Of a stretch of DNA of 61,328 nucleotides, positions 50,644-60,784 are shown one piece after another. A program made the translations under genes and the position numbers. The stretch is from an uncultured Bacteroidales bacterium (GTDB taxonomy: Bacteria > Bacteroidota > Bacteroidia > Bacteroidales > Bacteroidaceae), in contig CADBQP010000065.1 of NCBI GenBank assembly GCA_902796835.1, positions 1-61,328 of the forward strand, read 5' to 3'. How positions within the stretch are numbered: position 1 is the first letter of the stretch; each line of letters begins with the position of its first letter. The notes below the pieces were generated by a model. That model had not been told where the DNA came from and searched no databases. It saw only the letters and a program-made list of their open reading frames with translations.

Positions 50644-52107
50644 CTACAAAATGGTGTCGAGGCCGTAGCTCAGGGTGTCGATATAGTTGTAAACCCATCC
50701 GGCTATGCCGAGCAGCACGACGCCGAGCAGACAGATGATGAGCGCGGCGCGACTGTAGTTGTCGCTGCGGAAGGTGGGTATGGGCTGATCGTTAGGACTG
50801 ATGTACATGGCCTTGACGATGAGCAGATAGTAGTAGAGCGAGATGATGGTGTTGACCAAAGCTATGAACACCAGCAGACGGAAGCCTGCGTTGAAAGCCG
50901 CCATGAAGATGAAGAACTTCGAGAAGAAGCCTGCAAAGGGCGGAATGCCTGCCAGCGAGAAGAGGCAGAGTGTCATGAGGAAGGCCAACTTGGGGTTGGT
51001 TTGATAGAGGTTGTTGTAGTCGGCTATGCCGAGTTTTCCGCTATTTTGCTCCACTACGTTGATCACGGCAAAGGCGCCGAAATTGGCTACGAGATAGACG
51101 AGCAGATAGAACACCATGGCTGTCATGCCCTGGGCCGTGCCTCCCATGGCGCCGAGCACCAGGTAGCCTGCTTGCGAAATGGCGCTGAAGGCCATGAATC
51201 GTTTCAGGTTCTTTTGGCGGAGGGCAAAAAGGTTGGCAATGGTGATGCTGGCAATAATGATCCAGAAAAGGCCAATGTTCCAATCGGTGAACAACTGGCC
51301 TACGGAGAAGACCTTGATGAGCACCGTAAAGAGCACGAATGCTGCCGAGCCTTTCGACACCACGCTCAGGTAGCTCGTTACAACGGTGGGAGCACCTTCA
51401 TAGGTATCGGCCGTCCAAAGATGGAAGGGAACCAATGAGATTTTGAAACCCATGCCTGCAAGGAAGAGGGTGAGCCCGAGCAGGCTCAGCAGGCTATTGC
51501 CAGAGAGCAGCGCACCGATTTGGCTAAAGTAGAGCGAGCCGGTGCCGCCATAGATGAAGGAGATGCCATAGAGCAGCAGGGCGCTTGAGAAGAGGGCCAG
51601 CAGAATATACTTGGCTCCGGCCTCTGCGCTTTCGTAGCGATACTTGTCGAAGGCTATGAGCGCACACATAGGAACGCTGGCCAGCTCGAGTCCGATGAAG
51701 AACATGAGGAAGTGACCGCTCGATATCATGAAATACATGCCCAAAAGGGTGAAGAGTGTCACGATGTAGAACTCGCCCTGCTTCACTTTGTTTTCGGGAC
51801 GCGACAACCAGCCGTGGGCCATGAGGAACACGAGGATGACTCCTATGTTGAGCACGCTCTTGACGATGGTCATCATAGGGGCATACTGATACATGCCGCC
51901 AAAGGCCTCGCAAGCCTGTGCTCCACAACAAGGGAGCAGGTTTACGATGGTCAGCACCGACATAAGCACTACGGGAAGGGCCGTATTGTAGACGCCCTTG
52001 CCGCTCTTTTTGTCGGGACACATAAAGAGGTCGGCCACAAACAATATCAGGATCACGAGGAGCAGGGAGAGTTCCTCGCGCATATAGAGAAATTGTGAAT
52101 AATCCAT
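50644..52107 (-). CDS. nuoN: NADH-quinone oxidoreductase subunit N
   Basis: 487 residues, about 14 helices, antiporter-like family. Segments such as [19 protein letters not shown] and [33 protein letters not shown] carry the conserved Glu and Lys residues of the proton channel. Last gene of the operon, 20 bases after nuoM. Confidence 0.96.
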   Translation of the reverse strand: MDYSQFLYMREELSLLLVILILFVADLFMCPDKKSGKGVYNTALPVVLMSVLTIVNLLPCCGAQACEAFGGMYQYAPMMTIVKSVLNIGVILVFLMAHGWLSRPENKVKQGEFYIVTLFTLLGMYFMISSGHFLMFFIGLELASVPMCALIAFDKYRYESAEAGAKYILLALFSSALLLYGISFIYGGTGSLYFSQIGALLSGNSLLSLLGLTLFLAGMGFKISLVPFHLWTADTYEGAPTVVTSYLSVVSKGSAAFVLFTVLIKVFSVGQLFTDWNIGLFWIIIASITIANLFALRQKNLKRFMAFSAISQAGYLVLGAMGGTAQGMTAMVFYLLVYLVANFGAFAVINVVEQNSGKLGIADYNNLYQTNPKLAFLMTLCLFSLAGIPPFAGFFSKFFIFMAAFNAGFRLLVFIALVNTIISLYYYLLIVKAMYISPNDQPIPTFRSDNYSRAALIICLLGVVLLGIAGWVYNYIDTLSYGLDTIL

Positions 52108-52127
52108 GTTTTTTCAGTTTTTACAGA

Positions 52128-53642
52128 TTAGAGAAACGGATTACTTTTGGAGGCCACGTAGCCTATGTGCTCGATGATGGGGGTTACACCGCCATTGACG
52201 AGGTCGCTCACAAAGAAGGGAGCCAGGCCGATGCCTGCGATGCAACAGATGAGCACTATCACGGGGAAGCGCTCCACGAGGGTGGCGTCGGTGAGCTTGA
52301 GGTGGTGTTCGTTGGTGCATGTTCCAAAGAGGATTTTGCCCACCATGCGCAAAATGTAGACTGCCGTGATGACGATGCTCGAGCAGGCTGCAATTGTGAG
52401 CACGCGATAGAAGGTTTCCTCGTGCTGGAACGAACCTACGAAGATGGTCATTTCGGCCACAAAGCCGCTGAGGCCGGGCAGGCCCAGGTTTCCGAGACCG
52501 GCTATGACGTAGCATACCGAGAGGAAGGGCATGATACGCATGAGGCCGTTGAGCTCGCGAATGTCGCGGGTGTGGGTGCGGCCGTAGATCATGCCGATGA
52601 GGGCAAAGAAAAGGGCCGTCATCAATCCGTGGCTGAGCATCTGAATCACTGCACCCGTGGCTGCTGTCTGGTTAATCATGAGCAGGGCGAAGAGCACCAG
52701 TCCGCAGTGGGACACCGACGAGTAGGCATTGATATACTTCATGTCGGTCTGCACACAGGCCGAGAAGGCTCCATATACCACCGAGATGCCCGTGAGGATG
52801 AGGAAGATCCAAGCCAGTTCGTTGGCTGCCTGCGGCATGAGATACATGGCAATGCGGAAACAGCCGTATCCTCCCAACTTCATGAGCACTCCGGCATGGA
52901 GCATCGACACGGCTGTGGGGGCCGAGGCATGACCATCGGGCGACCATGTGTGGAAGGGGAAAAGGGCTCCGAGTACACCAAATCCGACAAAGGTCATTGG
53001 GAACCAGATGTATTGCTGGCTGATGTCGATGGCATGGGCGCCATTCTGAAGGTTGGCGATGTCGAGGATGTTCATGGTCTGACCGCCGGCGCCATAGAAG
53101 ATGCCAAAGATACCACACATGAGGAAGGCCGAGCCGCCCATGAGCATCAGTGTGAGCTTCATGGCCGAGTATTCCTTCTTGCCAGTTCCCCATACGCCAA
53201 TAAGCAGGTACATGGGGATGAGGGCCACCTCGTAGAACATGAACATGGTGAACATGTCGATCGAGATGAAGAAGCCGAACACTCCGAGGCTGAGCAGTGT
53301 GAACCAAAGGAAGTATTCCTTGCACATGTCCCAGCTCACGAAGGTACCGGTGAAGACGATGATTCCCGAAAGCAGGAGCATGGCTACGGATATGCCGTCG
53401 ACTCCCACGGAATAGTAGATATGGAGGGGCTCGAACCAGGAGAACGAGGCCGTATAGAGCATTTCGGCAGTGTTGCCGGCTGCACGGTCGGCAAGGAATT
53501 GCACCGTGAGACAGATGGCCGAGGCCAGCAAAGCCGTGCTACCAATGACCATCACCGCGCGTATGCCCTTCTGACCCTTGACGAGCCACAAACCGAGCAG
53601 CATCAGCAAGGGGATAAATACGAAAATAGATAAGAAATTCAT
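52128..53642 (-). CDS. nuoM: NADH-quinone oxidoreductase subunit M
   Basis: 504 residues, about 14 helices. Conserved segments include MFYEVALIPMYLLIGVWG with the key Glu, FHTWSPDGHASAPTAVSMLHAGVLMKLGGYG and SVSHCGLVLFALL. A proton-pumping antiporter-like subunit of the membrane arm. Confidence 0.97.
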   Translation of the reverse strand: MNFLSIFVFIPLLMLLGLWLVKGQKGIRAVMVIGSTALLASAICLTVQFLADRAAGNTAEMLYTASFSWFEPLHIYYSVGVDGISVAMLLLSGIIVFTGTFVSWDMCKEYFLWFTLLSLGVFGFFISIDMFTMFMFYEVALIPMYLLIGVWGTGKKEYSAMKLTLMLMGGSAFLMCGIFGIFYGAGGQTMNILDIANLQNGAHAIDISQQYIWFPMTFVGFGVLGALFPFHTWSPDGHASAPTAVSMLHAGVLMKLGGYGCFRIAMYLMPQAANELAWIFLILTGISVVYGAFSACVQTDMKYINAYSSVSHCGLVLFALLMINQTAATGAVIQMLSHGLMTALFFALIGMIYGRTHTRDIRELNGLMRIMPFLSVCYVIAGLGNLGLPGLSGFVAEMTIFVGSFQHEETFYRVLTIAACSSIVITAVYILRMVGKILFGTCTNEHHLKLTDATLVERFPVIVLICCIAGIGLAPFFVSDLVNGGVTPIIEHIGYVASKSNPFL

Positions 53643-53655
53643 ATGGGTTTCTCTT

Positions 53656-55596
53656 TTAGATAATCATAATGAAGAACAACACCACTGCACCAAGGAAGAA
53701 CACATAGGCGTATTGTTGCACGCGTCCGCTCTGCAGGGGACGTATGCGCTCGCCAATGCCATTGGCACCGCTGGCCAGGCCGTTGAGCGCGCCGTCGACA
53801 ATGTGACGGTCGAACCAGGCCAGGGGACGGCTGATGTAGGCAAAGATGATGCGATGGGTGATGAATTGATAGATCTCGTCAATATAGAAACGGCGGTAGG
53901 CCCACTCGTGCAAACGGGGGAAGGCTGCCTTCATGCGCTCGGCCACGGGCTGACTGCTGCGGGCGTAGATCCAGGTGGCAAGCAGGATGCTGGCCACGGC
54001 GATGACTACGCTGGTGATGGCAATCTTGGGGTCGAGGTGAATGACGTAGGCCTGGCCGGTGGCGCTGACGTAGGAACCGAATGTTCCGGGCAGCGTCCAT
54101 CCCACAAAGATGGTGATGATCGTGAGAAGAATGAGCGGCAGCGTCATAACCAGAGGCGCCTCTCCCAGATGGCCGTGTGCCTTAATCTCTTCGTGGTATT
54201 CCTTATTCTCTGTGCCCCAGAATATGCCGTAGTATACGCGGAACATATAGAAGGCCGTCATGGCAGCGATGCCGGTCATTACCCAACCCATCAAGGGGCT
54301 GTATTGGAACGAGGCGGCAAGGATTTCGTCTTTCGAGAAGAAGCCGGAGAAGGGCGGTATGCCCGATATGGCCAAGGTGGCAATGAGGAAAGTGATGTTG
54401 GTGACGGGCATGTATTTGCGCATGCCGCCCATCATCGACATCTCGTTGCTGTGCACTGCATGGATGATGCAGCCGGCACATAGGAAGAGCGTGGCCTTGA
54501 ACATGGCATGGGTGAAGAGATGATACATCGACGCCATGTAGCCCAGGCTTCCGTGGTTGTCGATGATGGCATGCTCTCCGGGAATGCATACGCCGAGGGC
54601 CACCATCATGAAGGCTATCTGCGAAATGGTGGAGAAGGCAAGAACGCGCTTAATGTCGCTCTGAGCACAAGCCACCGCGGCAGCATAGAAGGCTGTGAAG
54701 GCGCCAATCCAGGCCACTACGTGGAGCGTCTCGGGGGCATAGGTTATCCAGAGCGGGAAGAGGCGTGCCACTTGGAACACACCGGCTACAACCATTGTGG
54801 CAGCATGGATGAGGGCACTCACTGGCGTGGGGCCTTCCATGGCATCGGGCAGCCAAATGTGGAGGGGGAACATGGCACTCTTACCGGCACCGCCAATGAA
54901 CATAAGGAACAAGGCCGTGGGAAGAATGAAGCTGGCACCGGCAAATTCGCGCACAGAGCCACTCACCGTGAAGTCGAAACTGAACGTGCCAGTATAGAAC
55001 CCGTAGATGAGGATACCCACCAGGAAGCCGAGGTCGGCAAAGCGAGTCACGATAAAGGCCTTTTTCGATGCCGACACGGCAGGGGCCGTGGTGTAGTAGA
55101 AACCAATAAGCAAATAGGAGCACACACCCACCAGCTCCCAGAACATATACATTTGGAAGATGTTGGTGGCTACCACCAGTCCGAGCATGGACATGGTGAA
55201 TAGGCTCAGGAAGGCGTAGTATCTTTGGAAACCACGCTCGCCGTGCATGTAGCCAAAAGAATAGATGTGAACCATGAGCGACACGGTGGTAATCACAATG
55301 AGCATCATCACCGTGATGGGGTCGAGCATGATTCCCATGTCAAAATGCAAATTCCCTATGTAGAAGGGCAGCCACGTAAAATTGTAGGGCAACTCGGTAG
55401 CAAACGTGCCGTCAGCGTCGCGACCAGCTCCGAAATAGGCATAAGCCGTATAGAAGGCCAGACAGGCCACCACGCCGATGCTAACTGTGCCGATGATTCC
55501 TGCAACCTTGTGGCTCATCCACTTTCCGAACAATCCAAGAACCAGGAACGAAAGGAAGGGAAGCAACAATATCAGTAGCGTATATTGATAATCCAT
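53656..55596 (-). CDS. nuoL: NADH-quinone oxidoreductase subunit L
   Basis: 646 residues, the longest antiporter-like subunit. Motifs include FWELVGVCSYLLIGFYY, FPLHIWLPDAMEGPTPVSALIHAATMVVAGVF and FSTISQIAFMMVALG. The C-terminal part (about 560-646) should form the lateral helix and its anchor. It lies 13 bases before nuoM. Confidence 0.97.
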   Translation of the reverse strand: MDYQYTLLILLLPFLSFLVLGLFGKWMSHKVAGIIGTVSIGVVACLAFYTAYAYFGAGRDADGTFATELPYNFTWLPFYIGNLHFDMGIMLDPITVMMLIVITTVSLMVHIYSFGYMHGERGFQRYYAFLSLFTMSMLGLVVATNIFQMYMFWELVGVCSYLLIGFYYTTAPAVSASKKAFIVTRFADLGFLVGILIYGFYTGTFSFDFTVSGSVREFAGASFILPTALFLMFIGGAGKSAMFPLHIWLPDAMEGPTPVSALIHAATMVVAGVFQVARLFPLWITYAPETLHVVAWIGAFTAFYAAAVACAQSDIKRVLAFSTISQIAFMMVALGVCIPGEHAIIDNHGSLGYMASMYHLFTHAMFKATLFLCAGCIIHAVHSNEMSMMGGMRKYMPVTNITFLIATLAISGIPPFSGFFSKDEILAASFQYSPLMGWVMTGIAAMTAFYMFRVYYGIFWGTENKEYHEEIKAHGHLGEAPLVMTLPLILLTIITIFVGWTLPGTFGSYVSATGQAYVIHLDPKIAITSVVIAVASILLATWIYARSSQPVAERMKAAFPRLHEWAYRRFYIDEIYQFITHRIIFAYISRPLAWFDRHIVDGALNGLASGANGIGERIRPLQSGRVQQYAYVFFLGAVVLFFIMII

Positions 55597-55619
55597 TGTT
55601 GTTCGTTATTTTAATGTTT

Positions 55620-55928
55620 TTACCACTTGAGTTTCTGAAGCTTATCGATGGAGATATCTTTCATCTGTCGGTAGATGTTAATCATAATGGCGATGGCAAT
55701 GGCACTCTCGGCTGCCGAAATGGCAATGGAGAAGAGCGAAAAGAAATAGCCTTCATGGCCAGCAGGATACATCAACCGATTGAACACAGCAAAGTTTATG
55801 TCGGTGGCATTGAGCATCAACTCTATCGACAGCAGAATGGCAAGCGTGCTGCGACGCGTGAGGAAACCGAAGATTCCGGCAAACATCATGACAGCGGCCA
55901 CAATTAAAAAATATTCTATTTGTATCAT
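55620..55928 (-). CDS. nuoK: NADH-quinone oxidoreductase subunit K
   Basis: 102 residues from ATG 55928; a TTG three codons upstream is less likely. Three helices with the conserved Glu in LLSIELMLNATDINF and the second acidic site in SAAESAIAIAIMI. Part of the proton path of the membrane arm. Confidence 0.95.
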   Translation of the reverse strand: MIQIEYFLIVAAVMMFAGIFGFLTRRSTLAILLSIELMLNATDINFAVFNRLMYPAGHEGYFFSLFSIAISAAESAIAIAIMINIYRQMKDISIDKLQKLKW

Positions 55929-55950
55929 AATCTGCAAATGTTTTAAGAGT

Positions 55951-56463
55951 TTAACGCTTACGTGCTATCATCAGCCCGGCCACGATGCATGCCAGCAGTA
56001 ATACGCTGACAGCCTCGAAGGGCAACAGGTAGCCCCCCTGGTCGGTAGAGAGCATGTTGGTGCCTATTTGCTGCATGGTGAGCACACTTTCGTTGGGCGC
56101 TGCGAGCACTTCGGCCTTGAACTGCTGTATGAAAATCAGATAGGCCGCCAATCCGAACCCAACGAGCGACAAGACGGCGCTGAGAATGATTTTTGACTTG
56201 GTGTTTTCGCTGAGCGAATCTTTCGTACCACGCGTCAGCAGAATTGCAAACACATAGAGCACGATGATGCCGCCAGCATAAACCATCACTTGTACGGCGC
56301 CAAGGAAAGTATAGCCCATCAGGAAATAGAGCCCGGCTGTTCCCAACAGGGTGAAGAACAGATAGGTGGCAGCGCGCATGATGCTTCGCGTCACGACAGT
56401 GAGTACCGACGAGAGGGTAATCACTACTGCCAATACGATGAACATTATGTTTTGTGAGTCCAT
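55951..56463 (-). CDS. nuoJ: NADH-quinone oxidoreductase subunit J
   Basis: 170 residues, five helices. The segment YFLMGYTFLGAVQVMVYAGGIIVLYVFAILLT is the typical NuoJ helix 3 region with the pi-bulge Tyr/Gly residues. Between nuoI and nuoK. Confidence 0.94.
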   Translation of the reverse strand: MDSQNIMFIVLAVVITLSSVLTVVTRSIMRAATYLFFTLLGTAGLYFLMGYTFLGAVQVMVYAGGIIVLYVFAILLTRGTKDSLSENTKSKIILSAVLSLVGFGLAAYLIFIQQFKAEVLAAPNESVLTMQQIGTNMLSTDQGGYLLPFEAVSVLLLACIVAGLMIARKR

Positions 56464-56489
56464 TTTATTGAATGTTTTTTTCCTTTCTT

Positions 56490-57095
56490 TTAGTTTTCCG
56501 CCTTAGCCTCTGTAGCCTCATCGGTCGCTGGCTGCGGTTTTTCGGCTTTTGCTTGATCAGGTGCAGCTTGAGCTACCGACGCTTCGGCATCCTTTGCTGC
56601 AGGCTTAGCCACTGCCGGACGCGCAGGCATCGGCTTTTCGGCCACCTTGCTGCCAGGCTTGTTGAGTTGCTTGATGAGTTTACTGCGATCGAACACGGCA
56701 TTTTCGAAACTTTGGTCGAAAGTAATGGCATCGTGGGGGCAAGCATTCACGCAGAGCATGCAGAACATGCACGACCCGAGGTTGTACTCGTAGCGTACAA
56801 GTTGCTTTTTCTTCTTGCCGTCCACTTCTACCATTTCGCTCACCACATTGATGCTGTCGTTGGGACATTGCATCTGGCAAATGCCGCAGGCCACGCACTT
56901 ATGTTCGTTCTTTTCGTTGTGGGGCATGGTGAGCGAGCCACGGAAACGGTCGAACATTTTGAGTTCCTTGCGGTTTTCTGGATACTGTTCGGTGATTTTG
57001 GGAGTAAAAAACTCGCGCATGGTGGTCTTCAGTCCGATACAAATCGACTTGATGCCACAGAACAGACCGCTGAAATAACTTTTATCTTGATACAT
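56490..57095 (-). CDS. nuoI: NADH-quinone oxidoreductase subunit I
   Basis: 201 residues. Two 4Fe-4S motifs, CVACGICQMQCP and CMFCMLCVNACP, hold clusters N6a and N6b that feed electrons to NuoB. A C-terminal tail of about 50 residues, rich in Ala, Lys and Pro, is unusual for the subunit and looks disordered. Confidence 0.96.
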   Translation of the reverse strand: MYQDKSYFSGLFCGIKSICIGLKTTMREFFTPKITEQYPENRKELKMFDRFRGSLTMPHNEKNEHKCVACGICQMQCPNDSINVVSEMVEVDGKKKKQLVRYEYNLGSCMFCMLCVNACPHDAITFDQSFENAVFDRSKLIKQLNKPGSKVAEKPMPARPAVAKPAAKDAEASVAQAAPDQAKAEKPQPATDEATEAKAEN

Positions 57096-57116
57096 AATTA
57101 TTCCTGTTGTTCGGTT

Positions 57117-58196
57117 TTATAGGTAGAGTTTAAAGGCCACCACGAGTGCCATCAGCACGAGGTTTGCCATGCTTATGGGCATCAGATACTTCCATTCCAG
57201 AGAGAGAATGTTGTCAATTCTCAGTCGGGGCAGTGTCCAACGTTCCCACATAAATAGGAATACCACGAAGAAAGTTTTTCCGAGGAACCATACAATTCCG
57301 GGAATGGCATCCATCACTCCGTTGAAACCGTCGAGGCCCGCAATGTGCAGGGGAGCCCATCCTCCGAGGAAGATGGTTGAGGCTATTCCGGCAGCAATGA
57401 AAAGGTTGAGGTATTCGGCCAGATAGAAGTAGCCAAAATGCATGCCCGAGTATTCGGTGTGGTAACCAGCCGTCAGCTCGCTTTCGGCTTCGGGAAGGTC
57501 GAACGGACCACGGTTACACTCGGCATTGCCGGCTATCAGATAAATCACGAAAGCTATCAAGGCCGGCACATGTCCGCGGAATATATTCCAGCCTTCGGCA
57601 GCCTGTTGCTCCACAATTTCAGAAATCTGCATGGTGCCCGTGAGACATATCATGGTGAGCATGGTAAGTCCGATAGAAAGCTCGTAACTGATGATTTGGG
57701 CTCCGCTACGCATAGCGCCTATTAGGGGATACTTGCTGTTACTGCCCCACCCTGCCAGCAAAATTCCTACAACTCCCACGCTCGAAACGGCCAGGATGAA
57801 GAATATGCCGATATTAAAGTCGATCATGTGAGCGCCCTTGTTCCAGGGCAGACAGGCAAATGTCAGCATCGAAGCCGTCACCACGAAAAACGGGGCCAGG
57901 TCGTGAAGAAAGCGGTCGGTTTGACGCATTTTGATGATTTCTTTCTGCAGCATCTTAAACACGTCGGCAAACACCTGCAGCAATCCCCACTTTCCCACTC
58001 GGTTGGGGCCGAGTCGGCACTGAAAGAAGCCGCAGATTTTGCGCTCCATATATATCAGCACTATGGCAAAGACGGCATAAAGCGTGATGATGACCAGGGC
58101 TACCAACACGCTCTCAATCAATATGGCGGCCCACTCGGGCACTATAGAGAGCAGCAGGTTGTGCAGCCATTGGGATATTACACTAAAGTCAAACAT
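57117..58196 (-). CDS. nuoH: NADH-quinone oxidoreductase subunit H
   Basis: 359 residues, eight helices. Signature segments are [54 protein letters not shown] and [13 protein letters not shown]. It forms part of the quinone chamber. Confidence 0.97.
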   Translation of the reverse strand: MFDFSVISQWLHNLLLSIVPEWAAILIESVLVALVIITLYAVFAIVLIYMERKICGFFQCRLGPNRVGKWGLLQVFADVFKMLQKEIIKMRQTDRFLHDLAPFFVVTASMLTFACLPWNKGAHMIDFNIGIFFILAVSSVGVVGILLAGWGSNSKYPLIGAMRSGAQIISYELSIGLTMLTMICLTGTMQISEIVEQQAAEGWNIFRGHVPALIAFVIYLIAGNAECNRGPFDLPEAESELTAGYHTEYSGMHFGYFYLAEYLNLFIAAGIASTIFLGGWAPLHIAGLDGFNGVMDAIPGIVWFLGKTFFVVFLFMWERWTLPRLRIDNILSLEWKYLMPISMANLVLMALVVAFKLYL

Positions 58197-58230
58197 AGTT
58201 TTCTTTTATTATTCTATTCTTGTGTTTTCT

Positions 58231-59796
58231 TTATCTGTCAATGTCGGGAACTACATAGTCGAGCGTTCCGCCAATGGTCACGAGGTCGGCAATGAGGTTT
58301 CCGCGACAAACGGTGTCCATGGCATAGACCAGCGGCAGACCCGTTGAGCGATAGTGTATGCGATAGGGGAACTTGTCGCCACGGCTCTCGAGAAACACTC
58401 CAAACTGTCCGCGACTGCCCTCTACTGCACTGTAATACGTTCCTTCAGGCACCTTTATGATAGGTTTCATCTTTTCTTGATAGGACCCCTCGGGAATGTT
58501 GTCGATGAGTTGCTCAATAATCTTCAGGCTCTCTTCGATTTCGAGCAGACGCACCATATAACGGGCAAAGCTGTCTCCCTTTTCGAAGGTTATTTCCTTG
58601 AAGTCCACTCGGTCGTAGGCGTCGTAGGGACGCAACTTGCGCAGGTCGTTGTGCCAACCCGAGGCGCGGCCCGTACCGCCCGTGCAGCCCATGGCAATCA
58701 CTTGATCTTTGGTAAGGATGCCCACACCTTCCATGCGGTTGCGGGCTATCACGTTGCCTGTGAATATGTCGTTATATTCCTTCAGGCCCTTGCGCATTAC
58801 GGGAATAAATTCCTTCACGCGACGCACAAAGTTGGGATGAAGGTCGGCCTGAACACCGCCAATGGTGTTGTAGTTAAGGATGAGACGTCCGCCACAGGTT
58901 TCTTCAAAAATGTCGAGCACCTTTTCGCGGTCGCGGAATCCGTAGAGGAAGGCCGTAGTGGCACCAAGGTCTTGGCAAAGACAGGAGAAGAAGAGTATGT
59001 GAGAGTCGATACGCTGCAACTCGTCCATGATTGTGCGAATCACCTTCACGCGGTCGCTCACTTCCACGCCCATGGCTTCTTCAATGACTTTGCAGAGGGC
59101 ATGGCGGTTTTGCATGGCGCCAAGGTAGTCCATGCGGTCGGTCAGCGCCAGTGTTTGCGGATAGGTCATGCTCTCGTTCATTTTTTCGATGCCGCGGTGA
59201 ATATATCCCAGCACGGGGTCCACTTTCTTAATCCGCTCGCCCTCGAGGGCCACACGGAAGTGGAGCACTCCATGGGTTGAAGGGTGCTGAGGACCCATGT
59301 TCACCACATAGTCGTCCTGCTCAAAAATCACGTTCTTGCGCTTTACGAGCTTTCCGTCCTCACCCATTTCATAGCACACGGTTTCGTCGCTCAGAGGAAC
59401 GGCGTCCATGCGGAGGGGATTCTGCTCTTCGGGCTTGTCGTCCTTGCGCAGGGGATAGCCCACCCAGTCTTCGCGCAGATAGATGCGGCGCATGTCGGGA
59501 TGACCAGTGAAAATGATGCCCAGGAAGTCGTAGACCTCGCGCTCATAAATGTTGGCAATGTCCCAAATGTCGCTCACCGTTGGCAGCGTGGGGTTCTCTC
59601 TGTCGGCACAAATGGCCTTGATATTTATCTGTTCCCCCGTTTGGGTCGACTCGAGCTGATAAACTACTCCGAAGCCCTCCTCTCCCCAGTCCATACCTGT
59701 GAGATTCACGAGGAAATCCATTCCTTTCTCGGCGCGCAGGCGCAGCATCTCTTGATGCAAGTCGGCAGGCGCAATAATTTGATAGTCTAATACCAT
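58231..59796 (-). CDS. nuoC/nuoD: fused NADH-quinone oxidoreductase subunit C/D
   Basis: 521 residues. Residues 1-130 are the NuoC (30 kDa) domain with EREVYDFLGIIFTGHPDMRRIYLREDW. Residues about 160-521 are the NuoD (49 kDa) domain with NMGPQHPSTHGVLHF and the C-terminal GTLDYVVPDIDR. Both lie in the peripheral arm next to the quinone site. The fusion also occurs in E. coli. Confidence 0.96.
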   Translation of the reverse strand: MVLDYQIIAPADLHQEMLRLRAEKGMDFLVNLTGMDWGEEGFGVVYQLESTQTGEQINIKAICADRENPTLPTVSDIWDIANIYEREVYDFLGIIFTGHPDMRRIYLREDWVGYPLRKDDKPEEQNPLRMDAVPLSDETVCYEMGEDGKLVKRKNVIFEQDDYVVNMGPQHPSTHGVLHFRVALEGERIKKVDPVLGYIHRGIEKMNESMTYPQTLALTDRMDYLGAMQNRHALCKVIEEAMGVEVSDRVKVIRTIMDELQRIDSHILFFSCLCQDLGATTAFLYGFRDREKVLDIFEETCGGRLILNYNTIGGVQADLHPNFVRRVKEFIPVMRKGLKEYNDIFTGNVIARNRMEGVGILTKDQVIAMGCTGGTGRASGWHNDLRKLRPYDAYDRVDFKEITFEKGDSFARYMVRLLEIEESLKIIEQLIDNIPEGSYQEKMKPIIKVPEGTYYSAVEGSRGQFGVFLESRGDKFPYRIHYRSTGLPLVYAMDTVCRGNLIADLVTIGGTLDYVVPDIDR

Positions 59797-59804
59797 ATAT
59801 ATAT

Positions 59805-60434
59805 TTATGCCTCCTCCTGCGACGCTAAGATTTTTTCACTTCTTTCTTCATATTCTTTCTTGAATGGGTCGCGCTCCTTGCGGTTGGTGGTTCCAAAGAA
59901 GTTTTCCACCTTCACAATGCGCTGCAGCTGCATCATGCCATAGAGGAATGCCTCTGGACGGGGCGGACAGCCAGGCACATAGACATCTACTGGGATAATC
60001 TCGTCGACACCCATCACCACATGATATGACTTGCGGAACGGACCGCCCGAGATGGAGCAGCCGCCAATGGCGATGACATACTTCGGATCGGCCATCTGGT
60101 CGTAGAGTCGTTTCAACACGGGCGCCATCTTTTTCACAATGGTGCCGCTCACCAAAATCACGTCGGCATGGCGAGGACTGTTGCGCGTCACTTCAAAGCC
60201 AAAGCGGGCAATGTCATAACGAGCCGCACAAACGGCCATAAACTCGATGCCACAGCAACTGGTGGCAAAGGTCAGCGGCCACAAACTGTTGCTACGGCCC
60301 CAGTCAAAGAGGTCGTCGAGCGACTTTACCACAATGTTCACGCCGTTCTCGTTCAGTTTCTGGACAAGGCTCTCAAACGTTTCATTGTCGTTGAATTCCT
60401 CATAGGGAATCGACTTAATCTTAGGTTTTTTCAT
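59805..60434 (-). CDS. nuoB: NADH-quinone oxidoreductase subunit B
   Basis: 209 residues from ATG 60434, overlapping the nuoA stop as TAATG; ATG 60443 adds three residues. Cluster N2 ligands are in TFATSCCGIEFMA, VSGTI and GGCSISGGPF, CPPRPEAF. It passes electrons to quinone. The C-terminal end is longer than usual and charged. Confidence 0.96.
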   Translation of the reverse strand: MKKPKIKSIPYEEFNDNETFESLVQKLNENGVNIVVKSLDDLFDWGRSNSLWPLTFATSCCGIEFMAVCAARYDIARFGFEVTRNSPRHADVILVSGTIVKKMAPVLKRLYDQMADPKYVIAIGGCSISGGPFRKSYHVVMGVDEIIPVDVYVPGCPPRPEAFLYGMMQLQRIVKVENFFGTTNRKERDPFKKEYEERSEKILASQEEA

Positions 60435-60784
60435 TATTGCCATTTCAGTGCTCCTTTCCTCCAGGCATAGGCTAAACCCAGAACTAAAACAAACAAGAAG
60501 AAGAGTACGCTGAAAAGACCTGCTGCCGACATACTCTTCATCACTACTGCCCACGGAAAGAGGAACATAGTTTCCACATCGAACATCAAAAAGAGGATAG
60601 CAAACAAATAGTAGCCAACCCTGAACTGCATCCACGAGCGGCCGCGCGTGGGAACACCGCATTCATAGGGCTCCTCCTTTTGAGCATTGAAACTGCGCGG
60701 AGCCAGCAATGTAGCCAAAATAATTACTATGGCTACGAAGGCACAGCCAGTCAGCAAAGCTGTTACAAACAAGGTAAAATTCAT
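60434..60784 (-). CDS. nuoA: NADH-quinone oxidoreductase subunit A
   Basis: 116 residues, three helices. Motif KEEPYECGVPTRG and the FDVETMFLFPWA helix with its conserved Glu are intact. First gene of the operon nuoA-B-CD-H-I-J-K-L-M-N. No nuoE, nuoF or nuoG gene follows or precedes within the window. Confidence 0.96.
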   Translation of the reverse strand: MNFTLFVTALLTGCAFVAIVIILATLLAPRSFNAQKEEPYECGVPTRGRSWMQFRVGYYLFAILFLMFDVETMFLFPWAVVMKSMSAAGLFSVLFFLFVLVLGLAYAWRKGALKWQ

